A stretch of 64,000 nt of DNA from an uncultured Opitutia bacterium (GTDB lineage Bacteria > Verrucomicrobiota > Verrucomicrobiia > Opitutales > Opitutaceae). Both the position numbers and the translations under genes were made by a program. The number at the start of each line of letters is the position of its first letter. The first letter of the stretch is position 1. The notes beneath the pieces are model-generated. The model made no database searches and was not told the origin of the DNA. It was given only the letters and a program-made list of their open reading frames with translations. The stretch lies in assembly GCA_903873805.1 (NCBI GenBank), contig CAIQQB010000134.1:1-64000 (forward strand). Reading direction: 5' to 3'. This document shows, piece by piece, positions 8,773-16,612 of the stretch.

Positions 8773-10158
8773 TCAGCTCATGGTGTTGATCACCGTATCG
8801 AGCATGGCGTCGATGGTGCTGATGACGCGGGAGGAAGCCTGGTAGGCGCGCTCGTACTGCATGACGCTGGTCATCTCCTGGTCGAGGGAGACGCCACTGA
8901 CGCTGGAACGCTGCTGGGTAATGACCGCCTGGATACTGGTCTGATCCTGGAGGTTGGCGGCGGTGGCGGCGACCGTGCCGCCGAGGCTGCTGACCACGCC
9001 GGCATAATTCTGGGTGAACGTGCCGTCGATCTGGTCGCCGGCGGCGGTGGAGAACGACTGGGTGGCGAGATTGGCGACCGCGGTCGCGATCGTGTTGTCA
9101 CCGGGCGTGCCATCGGCGGAGGCGACCAGATTGGTCGGGGTGAGGGCCGGATTGACGGTGAGCGTGCCAGCCTCGCTGCCGGCGGTGACCTGGAAGAAGT
9201 TGCCGTTGGCCCCGCCGGGGTTGTAGGCGGAGTTGACGGAGGTGGCGAGCTGGCCGGCGAGGCTGTCCAGCTGGTTGCGGAGCGTCTGGAGCGTGCCGTC
9301 CCGGACGGTGATCAGCCCCTGCATCTCCCCGCCGGCCAGGGCGATCGGGGTGGCCGAGGCGCCGGCCGTGACCTGGGTGCCGTTGAAGTTCACCGGATTG
9401 GTGACGCTGCCGCCGGTGACAAGGTCGACGGGCTGGCCGCTGGCGTCGCGCACATAGACATCGACCTCGGTGGCGCTGCCGGCGGAGGGGGCGGTTTCGA
9501 CGCTCATCTTGCCGGCGAGTTGCTCGAGGTCGGCCTGGCGCTGGTCGCGGAGATCGACGGCGGAGCCCGGGGAATTGAACTCGGCCCGGTTGATCTGCGT
9601 ATTGAGATTTGCGATCGAAGTGAGCAGATTGTTGACGCTGCCGGTGTCGCCGGTGAGCTGGGTGTTGATGTCCGTCTGGACCTGCGCTAGCTGGCTGTCG
9701 GTGGTGTTGAACGTCTGGGTGAGCGTGGTGGCGTTCTGCAGCAGGGTCTGGCGCGCGCCGGTGTCGGTCGGGTTGGCGGCCAGGGCCTGGAAGCCGTTGA
9801 AGAAAGTGCTGAGGGCGTCGCCGAGGCCGGAACCCGTGGCCGTCGTGGTGGAGGCGGTGGCCGAGGTGCTGCCGATGTTTTCACCGAAGGCGGCCTGCGT
9901 CTGGGTGTTGATGTTGTTCTGGGCGGTGAGGCTGGCGGTGAGGCCGACCTCGCGCATGACCTGCTGGTCAAGCAGGGAGTCGCGGACCTGCTGGACGGTG
10001 GCGCTGACGCCCGCGCCATGATCCGACGTGACGATCGTTTCCTCCGCGTAGTTGGAGTTGCTGACGTTGGCCAGATTGCGGCCGGCGATCTGCAGCCCCA
10101 GCGACTGCGCGTTGAGGGCGCTGGCGGACTGGCTGAGGCTGGAAAGGAGGCCGGACAT
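8773..10158 (-). CDS. flgK: Hook-filament junction protein FlgK
   Basis: This 461-residue HAP1 protein has the rod/hook/filament signature SLGLQIAGRNLANVSNSNYA at the N-terminus and the matching C-terminal helix (VSGVSLDQEMTSVMQYERAYQASSRVISTIDAMLDTVI). The middle is a variable Thr/Ala/Gly-rich domain containing PGSAVDLRDQRQADLEQLAG, a well-conserved FlgK block. It is exported and forms the first junction layer above the hook. Confidence 0.95.
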   Translation of the reverse strand: MSGLLSSLSQSASALNAQSLGLQIAGRNLANVSNSNYAEETIVTSDHGAGVSATVQQVRDSLLDQQVMREVGLTASLTAQNNINTQTQAAFGENIGSTSATASTTTATGSGLGDALSTFFNGFQALAANPTDTGARQTLLQNATTLTQTFNTTDSQLAQVQTDINTQLTGDTGSVNNLLTSIANLNTQINRAEFNSPGSAVDLRDQRQADLEQLAGKMSVETAPSAGSATEVDVYVRDASGQPVDLVTGGSVTNPVNFNGTQVTAGASATPIALAGGEMQGLITVRDGTLQTLRNQLDSLAGQLATSVNSAYNPGGANGNFFQVTAGSEAGTLTVNPALTPTNLVASADGTPGDNTIATAVANLATQSFSTAAGDQIDGTFTQNYAGVVSSLGGTVAATAANLQDQTSIQAVITQQRSSVSGVSLDQEMTSVMQYERAYQASSRVISTIDAMLDTVINTMS

Positions 10159-10183
10159 GTGGAAGGAGGGGAGGCTGGGATCG

Positions 10184-10211
10184 GAGCTCTGAGCTTTGAG
10201 ATCTGAAATTT
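10184..10211. repeat. Heptamer-period repeat between flgN and flgK
   Basis: Four tandem 7-mers are visible: GAGCTCT, GAGCTTT, GAGATCT, GAAATTT. They fill much of the 84-base gap between flgN and flgK. This is the same repeat class seen inside genes elsewhere in the window. Confidence 0.7.
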
Positions 10212-10242
10212 AGGTACGGGCGGTGATAAGATCTCCTGGGCG

Positions 10243-10740
10243 TCAGCCGGCGACGCGGAGGCTGACGGCCGGTTCGGCGCCGGGGCTGACGCGGCCGGAG
10301 GCGGCGTAGGTGCGGGGGCGGCGGCCCGGAAGGAGGAGTGCGAGGGTTTCCTGGTGGAGCTCGATGGCGCGGGCGAGGATGATGTGGTTCTGGCGGGCAC
10401 GGCGGCGGACGCGGTGCAGCAGGTGGTTGATTTCCTCGATGAGGGCGGAGAGCAGCGACTGCTGGTCGGCCGGGAAGAGCGGAAGCAACCGGCGGAGGCT
10501 GTGGTCGGCGGGGCAGGCGTGCTGCACGGCGAACTGGCGCACCCATTCCTCGCGGGCGAGGCGCTGGCTGGAAACCTCGGCCGCGAGGGTTTCGATGGCG
10601 AGGGAGGTGTCGGCCACGGGCTGCACCTCGCGGCGCCAGAGCTGGCCCTGCTGCTGGTCGAACAGGGCGAGCAGCCCGCCGTAGCCGGAGAGTTCGGTGC
10701 GGAGCAGATTCACGAGCGGGACAACGGGGGGCGCGTTCAT
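10243..10740 (-). CDS. FlgN-like flagellar export chaperone
   Basis: This 165-residue, mostly helical protein sits directly upstream of flgK and flgL, the usual place of their export chaperone FlgN. It has a long central helix (SLLSALIEEINHLLHRVRRRARQNHIILARAIELHQETLALLL) and a C-terminal tail of the type G-R-x-R-T-Y-x-x-x-G, which is seen in FlgN proteins. Its ATG overlaps the end of flgJ by 4 bases. Assignment rests on context and helix pattern. Confidence 0.75.
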   Translation of the reverse strand: MNAPPVVPLVNLLRTELSGYGGLLALFDQQQGQLWRREVQPVADTSLAIETLAAEVSSQRLAREEWVRQFAVQHACPADHSLRRLLPLFPADQQSLLSALIEEINHLLHRVRRRARQNHIILARAIELHQETLALLLPGRRPRTYAASGRVSPGAEPAVSLRVAG

Positions 10741-11150
10741 GGCAGTTTGGACGATAGGAGGGCGGCGGGGGAGACGGCTCCGGCGGAATTGGCGGCGGCC
10801 GCGGCGGTGAGTGGATTGGCGGGTGACATCTGGCGCTGAAGGACGCGGGCGAGACCGAGTCCCCCACCCTTGCTCATGGCGTTGGAGAGAACGTCGGTGA
10901 GCAGGTAACTGTAGACGCCGCCGCCCGCACCCGCGCCGCCGTCCTTGCCGCCGAGCGCAGAGCCGTTCATCATGGGTTCCACGGCCGGGGCGAGAAACTG
11001 GCGCAGGAGGATGGCCTCAAACTGCTGGGCGGCGCGGGCGACCTCGGCCGGCGAGTTTTGGGTGGCGGGCGCCAGACCGCCGGAGGGCGGCAGCGCGCGC
11101 GGGGCGGGTGAGAGGAGGGAGCCGACGGAGCCGAGGGGAGAAAGGGACAT
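10737..11150 (-). CDS. flgJ: Rod-binding protein, FlgJ N-terminal domain type
   Basis: This 137-residue protein holds the rod-binding domain only: AAQQFEAILLRQFLAPAVEPM, then YSYLLTDVLSNAMSKGGGLGLARVLQRQM. The C-terminal peptidoglycan hydrolase domain found in enterobacterial FlgJ is absent, so wall digestion for rod passage must come from another enzyme. It follows flgI at 7 bases and overlaps flgN by 4. Confidence 0.85.
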   Translation of the reverse strand: MSLSPLGSVGSLLSPAPRALPPSGGLAPATQNSPAEVARAAQQFEAILLRQFLAPAVEPMMNGSALGGKDGGAGAGGGVYSYLLTDVLSNAMSKGGGLGLARVLQRQMSPANPLTAAAAANSAGAVSPAALLSSKLP

Positions 11151-11157
11151 GGCGGGA

Positions 11158-12285
11158 TCAGTCGATGATCAGCTCGGCCTGAAGGGCGCCGGAGCTCTTG
11201 AGCGTTTGGAAGATCGACATCATGTCGCGGGTGCTGACGCCGAGGGCGTCGAGCGCGGCGGCGAGGCGTTCCACGGACGTGACCTCCTTGATGATGGTGA
11301 AGCTGCCCTTGGACTCCTTCACGTCGGTCTGGGTGCTGGGGACGATGGCGGTCTGGCCGCCGCTGAGCGGACCGGGCTGGGAGGCGGTGACGGTGTTGGC
11401 GATGGTGATGGTGAGCGAGCCGTGGCTGATCGCGACCTCGGAGAGGCTGACGGGCGAGGTGGCGACGATGGTGCCGGTGCGCTCGTTGATGATGATGCGA
11501 GCGAGAATGTCGGGGTTGACGTTGACAATGCCGAGGTCGGCGAGGAATTCGACGTCGCGGCCGAGGTAATCGGGCGGCAGGGCGAGATCGACGGTGGCGG
11601 CATCGCGGGCGGAGGCGGCCGAGGCGGGAAAGGCGCGGTTGATGGCGGTGGCGAGCCGGGCGGCGGAGGTGAAGTCGGGGTTGTGCAGCGAAAGGGAGAG
11701 ATGGCCGTCGTGGACGAAGGCGGCGTGGATCTCGCGCTCGACGATCGCCCCGTTGCTGATGATGCCGACCGTGGGGTGGTTTTTCTGAACGGTGGCCCCG
11801 CCCGCGCCGCCGGCTCCGCCGAGAAATCCGCCGACGGCGATCGCACCCTGGGCCACGGCATAGACGCGGCCGTCGGCGCCCATCAGGGGAGTCTGGAGGA
11901 GGATCCCGCCCTGCAGCGACTTGGCGTCGCCGAGGGAGGCGACGGTGACATCGATGCGGCTGCCGGACTTGAGGAACGCGGCGATGTCGGCCGTGAGCAT
12001 GACCGCTGCGGCGTTCTTGGCCTTGATCTGGGTCGGGTCGATGGTGAGGCCATTGCGCTGGAGAATATTGGCGACGGAACGGAGCGTGGTGAGGGCGTTG
12101 GAGTCGCCGTCGCCGGCGAGGCCGACGACGATGCCGTAGCCGACGAGCTGGTTGTCCCGGCTGCCCTCGACTTGGGCAAGATCCTTCACGCGCGCGGCGG
12201 GCGCGGTCAGGACGAAAGCGGCAAGTGGCAGGAGGCAGACCAGCAGCAGCCGGAGCGGACGGAAAAAGAGAAGGAGTGCACGCAT
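11158..12285 (-). CDS. flgI: Flagellar P-ring protein FlgI
   Basis: This 375-residue periplasmic protein builds the P ring in the peptidoglycan layer. It has a clear signal peptide (RALLLFFRPLRLLLVCLLPLAAFVLT) followed by the FlgI hallmark ARVKDLAQVEGSRDNQLVGYGIVVGLAGDGD. The end (DALGVSTRDMMSIFQTLKSSGALQAELIID) is also typical. Its presence shows that the cell has an outer membrane with bushing rings. Confidence 0.97.
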   Translation of the reverse strand: MRALLLFFRPLRLLLVCLLPLAAFVLTAPAARVKDLAQVEGSRDNQLVGYGIVVGLAGDGDSNALTTLRSVANILQRNGLTIDPTQIKAKNAAAVMLTADIAAFLKSGSRIDVTVASLGDAKSLQGGILLQTPLMGADGRVYAVAQGAIAVGGFLGGAGGAGGATVQKNHPTVGIISNGAIVEREIHAAFVHDGHLSLSLHNPDFTSAARLATAINRAFPASAASARDAATVDLALPPDYLGRDVEFLADLGIVNVNPDILARIIINERTGTIVATSPVSLSEVAISHGSLTITIANTVTASQPGPLSGGQTAIVPSTQTDVKESKGSFTIIKEVTSVERLAAALDALGVSTRDMMSIFQTLKSSGALQAELIID

Positions 12286-12306
12286 GGAAATTCGATTGGG
12301 CAGGTC

Positions 12307-12933
12307 TCAGAACGGCCGGAGCTTTTCGTAGAGGTTGGTCAGCCACCCGCGCTTCTGGGCGTCGGTGATGTTGCCATCGGAGATGAACTCGATGCTGGCC
12401 TCGGCGATGTTGGAGGAGACGACGGTGTTGTCGGTGCCGATGTCGGCCGGCCGGATGATGCCGTGGAGAATCACGTTCTGGGTCTCGCCGGAGAAGATGA
12501 GGCGGCGGGCGCCCGCGATGACGAGGTTGCCATTGGGCAGGACGTCGGTGATGAGGACCGCGGCGCTGGCGGTGACCGACTGGGTGTTGCTGATGTCGCC
12601 GCCGCCCTTGAAGCTGCTGGTGTTGGAGAAGCTGGTTCCAGGCAGCTGGCCCTTGAGGGTGCCGAGCCCGCTGACGGTGGAGGGGAACAGAAACTGGGTG
12701 ACGGCCCCGTTCACGTTGGTGGTGCTGTTGGTGTCCTTGGATTGCGAGGACGACTGCGCGGCGTTTTCGGAGACCACGACGGTGAGGATGTCGCCGACGC
12801 GGGCGGCCTTGATGTCCGTGGCGATGCCCTGCTCGCGGCTGCCGGTGGCGGTCCAGAGGGAGTCGGCCGCGAGCGGCAGGCTCAGGACAGGGGTGAGAAG
12901 CAGCAGGACGGTCGGATGGAAGCGGGATTTCAT
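12307..12933 (-). CDS. flgH: Flagellar L-ring protein FlgH, without lipobox
   Basis: This 208-residue protein matches FlgH: SLWTATGSREQG, KAARVGDILTVVVSENAAQSS, and ILPNGNLVIAGARRLIFSGE-type motifs in the second half. FlgH forms the L ring in the outer membrane and is usually a lipoprotein. Here the signal peptide ends LLTPVLSLPLAADSLW with no cysteine near the cleavage site, so it is probably exported without a lipid anchor. It lies between flgA and flgI. Confidence 0.93.
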   Translation of the reverse strand: MKSRFHPTVLLLLTPVLSLPLAADSLWTATGSREQGIATDIKAARVGDILTVVVSENAAQSSSQSKDTNSTTNVNGAVTQFLFPSTVSGLGTLKGQLPGTSFSNTSSFKGGGDISNTQSVTASAAVLITDVLPNGNLVIAGARRLIFSGETQNVILHGIIRPADIGTDNTVVSSNIAEASIEFISDGNITDAQKRGWLTNLYEKLRPF

Positions 12934-12943
12934 GGCGGTGGGT

Positions 12944-13666
12944 TCAGAAGCTCACGCTGGCCTTGGCCTCGGCGGTCACGACGGCGGTGAATTCCTTGTT
13001 GGTGTCGAGATTGCGGACCCGCACGGTATCGCCGCGCGCGGCGTCCTGCAGGGAAAGGGCGCGGAGGGTGACGGTGAGCGATCCCTCGCTGGCGGAGACC
13101 TCCACCGGCTGGCCGCGCCGGACGAGCGGGCGGCGGACCACGTCGTGCCAGGTGAGGAGGCGGCCGGGGGTGACGTTGCGGGCGAAGTTGAGGTCGAGCG
13201 CGGGGTCGGCGGCGAGGATGTCGTGTTCGCGGAGCGCGTCGAAGCGGCGGAGATCGAGCTGGGCGGGACGCACGGAGTCGCCGATGGCCGAGGGCGTGCG
13301 GAGGATCCAGCCGTCGCGCCAGAGCTCGGCGCGGAGCACCAGGGTGTGTTCGGTGACCCGGCCGGCGGCGTCGGTGGCGCGGACGTTGACGAGCAGCTGG
13401 GGGGCGAGTTCGGCCGGACAGTTACCGAGCGCGAGGATGGCGGAGACTGGGGCGGTGGCAGGACGCGGCCGAACCCAGGCGAGCACGAGGTCGCCCGTGG
13501 GCTGGTAGTGCTCGACGAGCAAGGGCGTGAGGGCGGCCAGCCAGGAATCGGCCGGGACGGGCGGTGCGGCCTCTCCGGCGGGCGGGGCCACCGCAGCCGG
13601 GTCGGCGACCGCCAGGCGAACCGCGAGGGCGAGGAGGAGGAACAGCGTGGGGAAATGGCGGCGCAT
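12944..13666 (-). CDS. flgA: P-ring chaperone FlgA (SAF domain)
   Basis: This 240-residue protein has a signal peptide (RHFPTLFLLLALAVRLAVA) and a C-terminal SAF/FlgA domain: NVTPGRLLTWHDVVRRPLVRRGQPVEVSASEGSLTVTLRALSLQDAARGDTVRVRN. FlgA is the periplasmic chaperone for P-ring assembly. It sits between flgG and the ring genes flgH-flgI, as expected. Confidence 0.9.
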   Translation of the reverse strand: MRRHFPTLFLLLALAVRLAVADPAAVAPPAGEAAPPVPADSWLAALTPLLVEHYQPTGDLVLAWVRPRPATAPVSAILALGNCPAELAPQLLVNVRATDAAGRVTEHTLVLRAELWRDGWILRTPSAIGDSVRPAQLDLRRFDALREHDILAADPALDLNFARNVTPGRLLTWHDVVRRPLVRRGQPVEVSASEGSLTVTLRALSLQDAARGDTVRVRNLDTNKEFTAVVTAEAKASVSF

Positions 13667-13671
13667 GGGGT

Positions 13672-14454
13672 TCAGCGTTTCAGCTGGTTGATGTTCTGGA
13701 GCATCTCGTCGGAAGCCTGAATGGCCTTGGAATTCACCTCGTAGGCGCGCTGGGCGACGATGAGGTTCACCATCTCCTCGACGATGTTTACGTTGGAGGT
13801 CTCGGTGTAGCCCTGCATGACGCTGCCGAAGCCCTGGCCGCCGGGCTGACCGGTTTCGGCCGGGCCGCTGGCGGCGTTTTCGGAATAGAGGTTGCCGCCG
13901 AGGCTGCTGAGACCGCTGGGATTGGCGAAGCGGGCGAGCGTGAGCTGAAAGCTCGTGTTGCCGGAGGAAGTCTGGTAGGTGACCTGGCCCGTTTGGGAGA
14001 TCGTGATGTTGGTCGTGCCGGCGGGCACATTCTGGAAACCGCTGAGTACCGGCATGCCGTCGGTGGTGACAACCTGGCCGCTGGCGTTGAGCTTGAAGGA
14101 ACCGTCGCGGGTATAGCCGGTCGTGCCGTCGGGGCGCTGGATCTCGAAGAAGCCATCGCCCTGGAGGGCGAGATCGAGTTGGGCGCCGGTGTTGGTGAGC
14201 TGGCCCTGGGTAAAGTCCTTGGACGTGGCGGCGACGCGGGAGCCGTTGCCGACCTCGATGCCCGTGGGCACCAGGTTGCCGCCGCCGGAATCGGAGCCGG
14301 CGGTGCGCGGCTTCTGATAAAGCAGGTCTTGAAACTGGATCTTGCTCCGCTTGAAGCCGACCGTGTTCACGTTCGCGAGGTTGTTCGCGATGTTGTTCAG
14401 GTTGAGCTGCTGGGCTTCCATCCCGGTGGCGGCGGAGTAAAGGGAAAGGTTCAT
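13672..14454 (-). CDS. flgG: Distal rod protein FlgG
   Basis: This 260-residue protein starts MNLSLYSAATGMEAQQLNLNNIANNLANVNTVGFKR and has the FlgG blocks DFTQGQLTNTGAQLDLALQGDGFFEI and VEEMVNLIVAQRAYEVNSKAIQASDEML. It forms the distal rod and is exported by the flagellar type III system. It follows flgF by 46 bases and is just ahead of flgA. Confidence 0.96.
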   Translation of the reverse strand: MNLSLYSAATGMEAQQLNLNNIANNLANVNTVGFKRSKIQFQDLLYQKPRTAGSDSGGGNLVPTGIEVGNGSRVAATSKDFTQGQLTNTGAQLDLALQGDGFFEIQRPDGTTGYTRDGSFKLNASGQVVTTDGMPVLSGFQNVPAGTTNITISQTGQVTYQTSSGNTSFQLTLARFANPSGLSSLGGNLYSENAASGPAETGQPGGQGFGSVMQGYTETSNVNIVEEMVNLIVAQRAYEVNSKAIQASDEMLQNINQLKR

Positions 14455-14500
14455 GGCGGGAGCGGGCGGAGTTGGCGGTGGCGGAAAGTGGGACCGGTGG

Positions 14501-15250
14501 TCAGGTCAGGGCGTCGAGCGCCTTCTGCATGTTGTCGTCGCGGCTCTGGATCATTTTCTGGTTGGCCTCATAGGCGCGGGAGATGTTGACGAGATCGACC
14601 ATCTCGCGGAGCGGGGCGATGTTGCTGGCCTCCAGATAACCCTGCTGGATCTCGGGGTTTTCCACTGGCTTCATGCCGGCCCCGGGACCGGCGGTATAGA
14701 CGCCGGTGGAGATAGACGTGAGCTGGGATGGCTGGGTGGCCTTGATGATCCCGAGCTTGCCGATGACGGCGTCGCCCTGCCGGACAGTGCCATCGGCGGT
14801 GACGATCGGGTTGCCGCCCTGGGCCTGGAGCACGATGGGATTGCCACCGTCGGAGAGCACTTCGAAACCCTGCGAGGTCACGAGCGTCCGGTCGGAGCGA
14901 ATCTGAAACTGGCCGGCGCGCGTGTAGGCGGACTGGCCGTCGGGCATCTGGACGTTGAAGAAGCCCTCGCCCGAGATGGCGAAATCGAGATCGCGGTTGG
15001 TGGGCTGGTTTTCCCCGGGGATAAAGGAGATGCCGAAACGGGTCTGGGGGGAGATGGCCGGGGTGCCGTCGCCCTGGTCGGGCCGCATCTTTGGGTCGTA
15101 GAGCAACTCCCCCGCATTGACCCCGCTCACCTGCACCGTGCGGCGCTTGTAGCCGGTCGCCTGGCTGGAGGTGATGTTCTGTGACACGGCATCCTGCCAG
15201 CGCTCAAGGGCGTTGAGCGACGCAGCATTTTGGTAGAGGCCGATATTCAC
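14501..15250 (-). CDS. flgF: Flagellar hook-basal body protein FlgF
   Basis: This 249-residue proximal-rod type protein begins at a GTG codon (15250), giving MNIGLYQNAASLNALERWQDAVSQNI, and shows FAISGEGFFNVQMPDGQSAYTRAGQF and the C-terminal VDLVNISRAYEANQKMIQS motif of the rod/hook family. It is the first gene of unit C. No Shine-Dalgarno sequence precedes the GTG, and a sigma-54-like element ends about 12 bases upstream, so its mRNA may be nearly leaderless. Confidence 0.92.
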   Translation of the reverse strand: MNIGLYQNAASLNALERWQDAVSQNITSSQATGYKRRTVQVSGVNAGELLYDPKMRPDQGDGTPAISPQTRFGISFIPGENQPTNRDLDFAISGEGFFNVQMPDGQSAYTRAGQFQIRSDRTLVTSQGFEVLSDGGNPIVLQAQGGNPIVTADGTVRQGDAVIGKLGIIKATQPSQLTSISTGVYTAGPGAGMKPVENPEIQQGYLEASNIAPLREMVDLVNISRAYEANQKMIQSRDDNMQKALDALT

Positions 15251-15261
15251 GCTGCTGGAAA

Positions 15262-15278
15262 AGCATCAGATATGCCAG
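15262..15278 (-). promoter_or_regulatory. Sigma-54-like -24/-12 promoter of flagellar unit C
   Basis: On the minus strand the sequence CTGGCATATCTGATGCT matches the sigma-54 form YTGGCAC-N5-TTGCW at the key GG (-24) and GC (-12) with correct spacing. The expected transcription start is about 15251, one base ahead of the flgF GTG. It is weaker than the flgB copy but shares the TGGCA and TGCT blocks. Confidence 0.55.
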
Positions 15279-15284
15279 TTTTCT

Positions 15285-15322
15285 ATATCGTTGTAGACGA
15301 TATGATAGCGATTGTTGTATCG
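15285..15322. promoter_or_regulatory. Two inverted repeats upstream of the flgF promoter
   Basis: ATATCG-N7-CGATAT (15285-15303) and CGAT-N6-ATCG (15309-15322) lie about 35-70 bases upstream of the predicted flgF transcription start, in a locally A+T-rich patch. This is where an enhancer-binding activator could bind. No regulator can be named. Confidence 0.35.
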
Positions 15323-15465
15323 GCCGGACACCCGCTGGCAGTTCGAGGCGGCAGGAATTGCCCAATCGCGGACACCGGGGCTGGTGGCTGGAGCCTGCCA
15401 ACGGCGACCCGAGCGGACGGAAACCGGACTGGGCGGGAGAGTTGACGCTTCCCGACCACCCGGTT

Positions 15466-15489
15466 GGGGTCACACGCGGAACTGACCCC
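15466..15489 (-). terminator. Hairpin downstream of unit B
   Basis: A 7-bp stem, GGGGTCA with TGACCCC and a 10-base loop, lies 32 bases beyond the stop of the last unit B gene. It has no U tract, so it is only a candidate terminator. The rest of the 270-base gap holds the unit C promoter region and no gene that I can support. Confidence 0.4.
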
Positions 15490-15520
15490 GATCAGGTCCG
15501 GCGTGGTCGCCTCAGCCGGA

Positions 15521-15766
15521 TCACGCGCCGGCGTACAGGCAGTCTATCTCGATCCGTTCACCGCAGCGGCAGGTCACGATGAGCCGGGTGATCTTGTCCC
15601 CCTGGCGGACGCACTCCACTTGTGAGGACGCCCCCTCATCGCCCGAACGGTCCGGTCCGGACTTGCTGCTGCGGATCACCGTGCCGAGCGCCGAGGACGC
15701 GGCGATATGGTTGCGCGGCGGAATCGGGGTGGCAAGGCGCGGACGGTCGGAGAGGAACGGTTTCAT
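15521..15766 (-). CDS. Small cysteine-containing protein coupled to motB
   Basis: This 81-residue protein was placed from its ATG at 15766, which overlaps the motB stop codon as ATGA, implying translational coupling. The longer reading of this frame is out of frame with motB and is not real. The C-terminus contains VTCRCGERIEIDCLYAG, a Cys-x-Cys plus a later Cys that resembles half of a zinc ribbon. The rest is polar with no membrane segment or signal peptide. I do not recognise the family; context suggests a stator or motility accessory protein. Confidence 0.7.
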   Translation of the reverse strand: MKPFLSDRPRLATPIPPRNHIAASSALGTVIRSSKSGPDRSGDEGASSQVECVRQGDKITRLIVTCRCGERIEIDCLYAGA

Positions 15767-16590
15767 TGGGTCGGGGCGGAAAGCAGGCCCGCGGGCACCG
15801 GAGTGGTGACGGCGGCAAGGGCGGGTTTGGCGGCGGCCGGATGCTGGCCGACGCGCAGGCTGAGGGTGACGCGCTGGTTGGCCTCGGATTCGGGCGGAGC
15901 GAGCGGCAGCGGATGGGTGTCGGCGTAACCGGTGACGCGCTCGATAAGGCGCTCGGCGACCGCGTAGTGGGTGAGGGCGCGACGGGCGGCATTGGCGCGG
16001 TCGGCGGACAGTTCCCAGGCGGTGTAGTCGGCCTGACCGAGGTCGAGTCCGCGCTTGGTGTGGCCCTCGATCACGACGCTGAAGCTGTGACGGTCGATCA
16101 ACCAGGCGAGGCTTTGCAGCACCGATTCGCCCCAAGGCGTGAACTTGGTGGTGTTGCCCTCGAACAGGGCCTTGCTGGCGCGGTCGAACAGCGTGATGCG
16201 CAGCCCATCGCTCGTCACCTGCACGTCGACCGGCTTGTCCGCCATGCTCTCGTCGAGATTTAGCATGCGAAAAAGGTCCTTCGCGACGGAATTGAGATAC
16301 TGCAGATCGATGTTCGGGGCGTTGCTGCTGGTGTTCGAAGTGCTGCCGGACTTGTCGCTGCTGCCGGAGGAGTTGGCGGGCTTGTTGCTGTCGAACTTGA
16401 GCAGGCCGGATTTGGAATCGAGCGGGGACTTGAACGGGGACTGAAAGTAGCGGGAGGTGGCGATCAGGATCTCTTTGTCCTGCGCGCAAATCCACAGCAC
16501 CATGAACAGCGCCATCATCGCCGTGACAAAGTCGGCGTAGGCGACCTTCCAGGCGCCGCCGTGATGGGCGGATGCTTTTTTGCGGGCCAT
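15763..16590 (-). CDS. motB: Flagellar stator protein MotB
   Basis: This 275-residue protein has the MotB layout. A basic N-terminus is followed by one membrane helix carrying the proton-binding Asp (AYADFVTAMMALFMVLWI). Then comes a Ser/Asn-rich linker with the plug, and an OmpA-like peptidoglycan-binding domain (FSVVIEGHTKRGLDLGQADYTAWELSADRANAARRAL). With MotA it forms the proton-driven stator. It lies 22 bases after motA. Confidence 0.94.
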   Translation of the reverse strand: MARKKASAHHGGAWKVAYADFVTAMMALFMVLWICAQDKEILIATSRYFQSPFKSPLDSKSGLLKFDSNKPANSSGSSDKSGSTSNTSSNAPNIDLQYLNSVAKDLFRMLNLDESMADKPVDVQVTSDGLRITLFDRASKALFEGNTTKFTPWGESVLQSLAWLIDRHSFSVVIEGHTKRGLDLGQADYTAWELSADRANAARRALTHYAVAERLIERVTGYADTHPLPLAPPESEANQRVTLSLRVGQHPAAAKPALAAVTTPVPAGLLSAPTQ

Positions 16591-16612
16591 GGCAGCGGGG
16601 GGGGCGGTGGGT

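Noticed and set aside
10945-12990. Plus-strand open frame (681 codons) opposite flgJ-flgI-flgH
   Set aside because: It spans three well-supported minus-strand genes and has mirror-frame composition with no recognisable domain.
15767-16495. Upstream extension of the small Cys-protein frame across motB
   Set aside because: It is out of frame with motB and Arg/Gln/Pro-rich; only the part after the ATGA overlap at 15766 looks like real protein.
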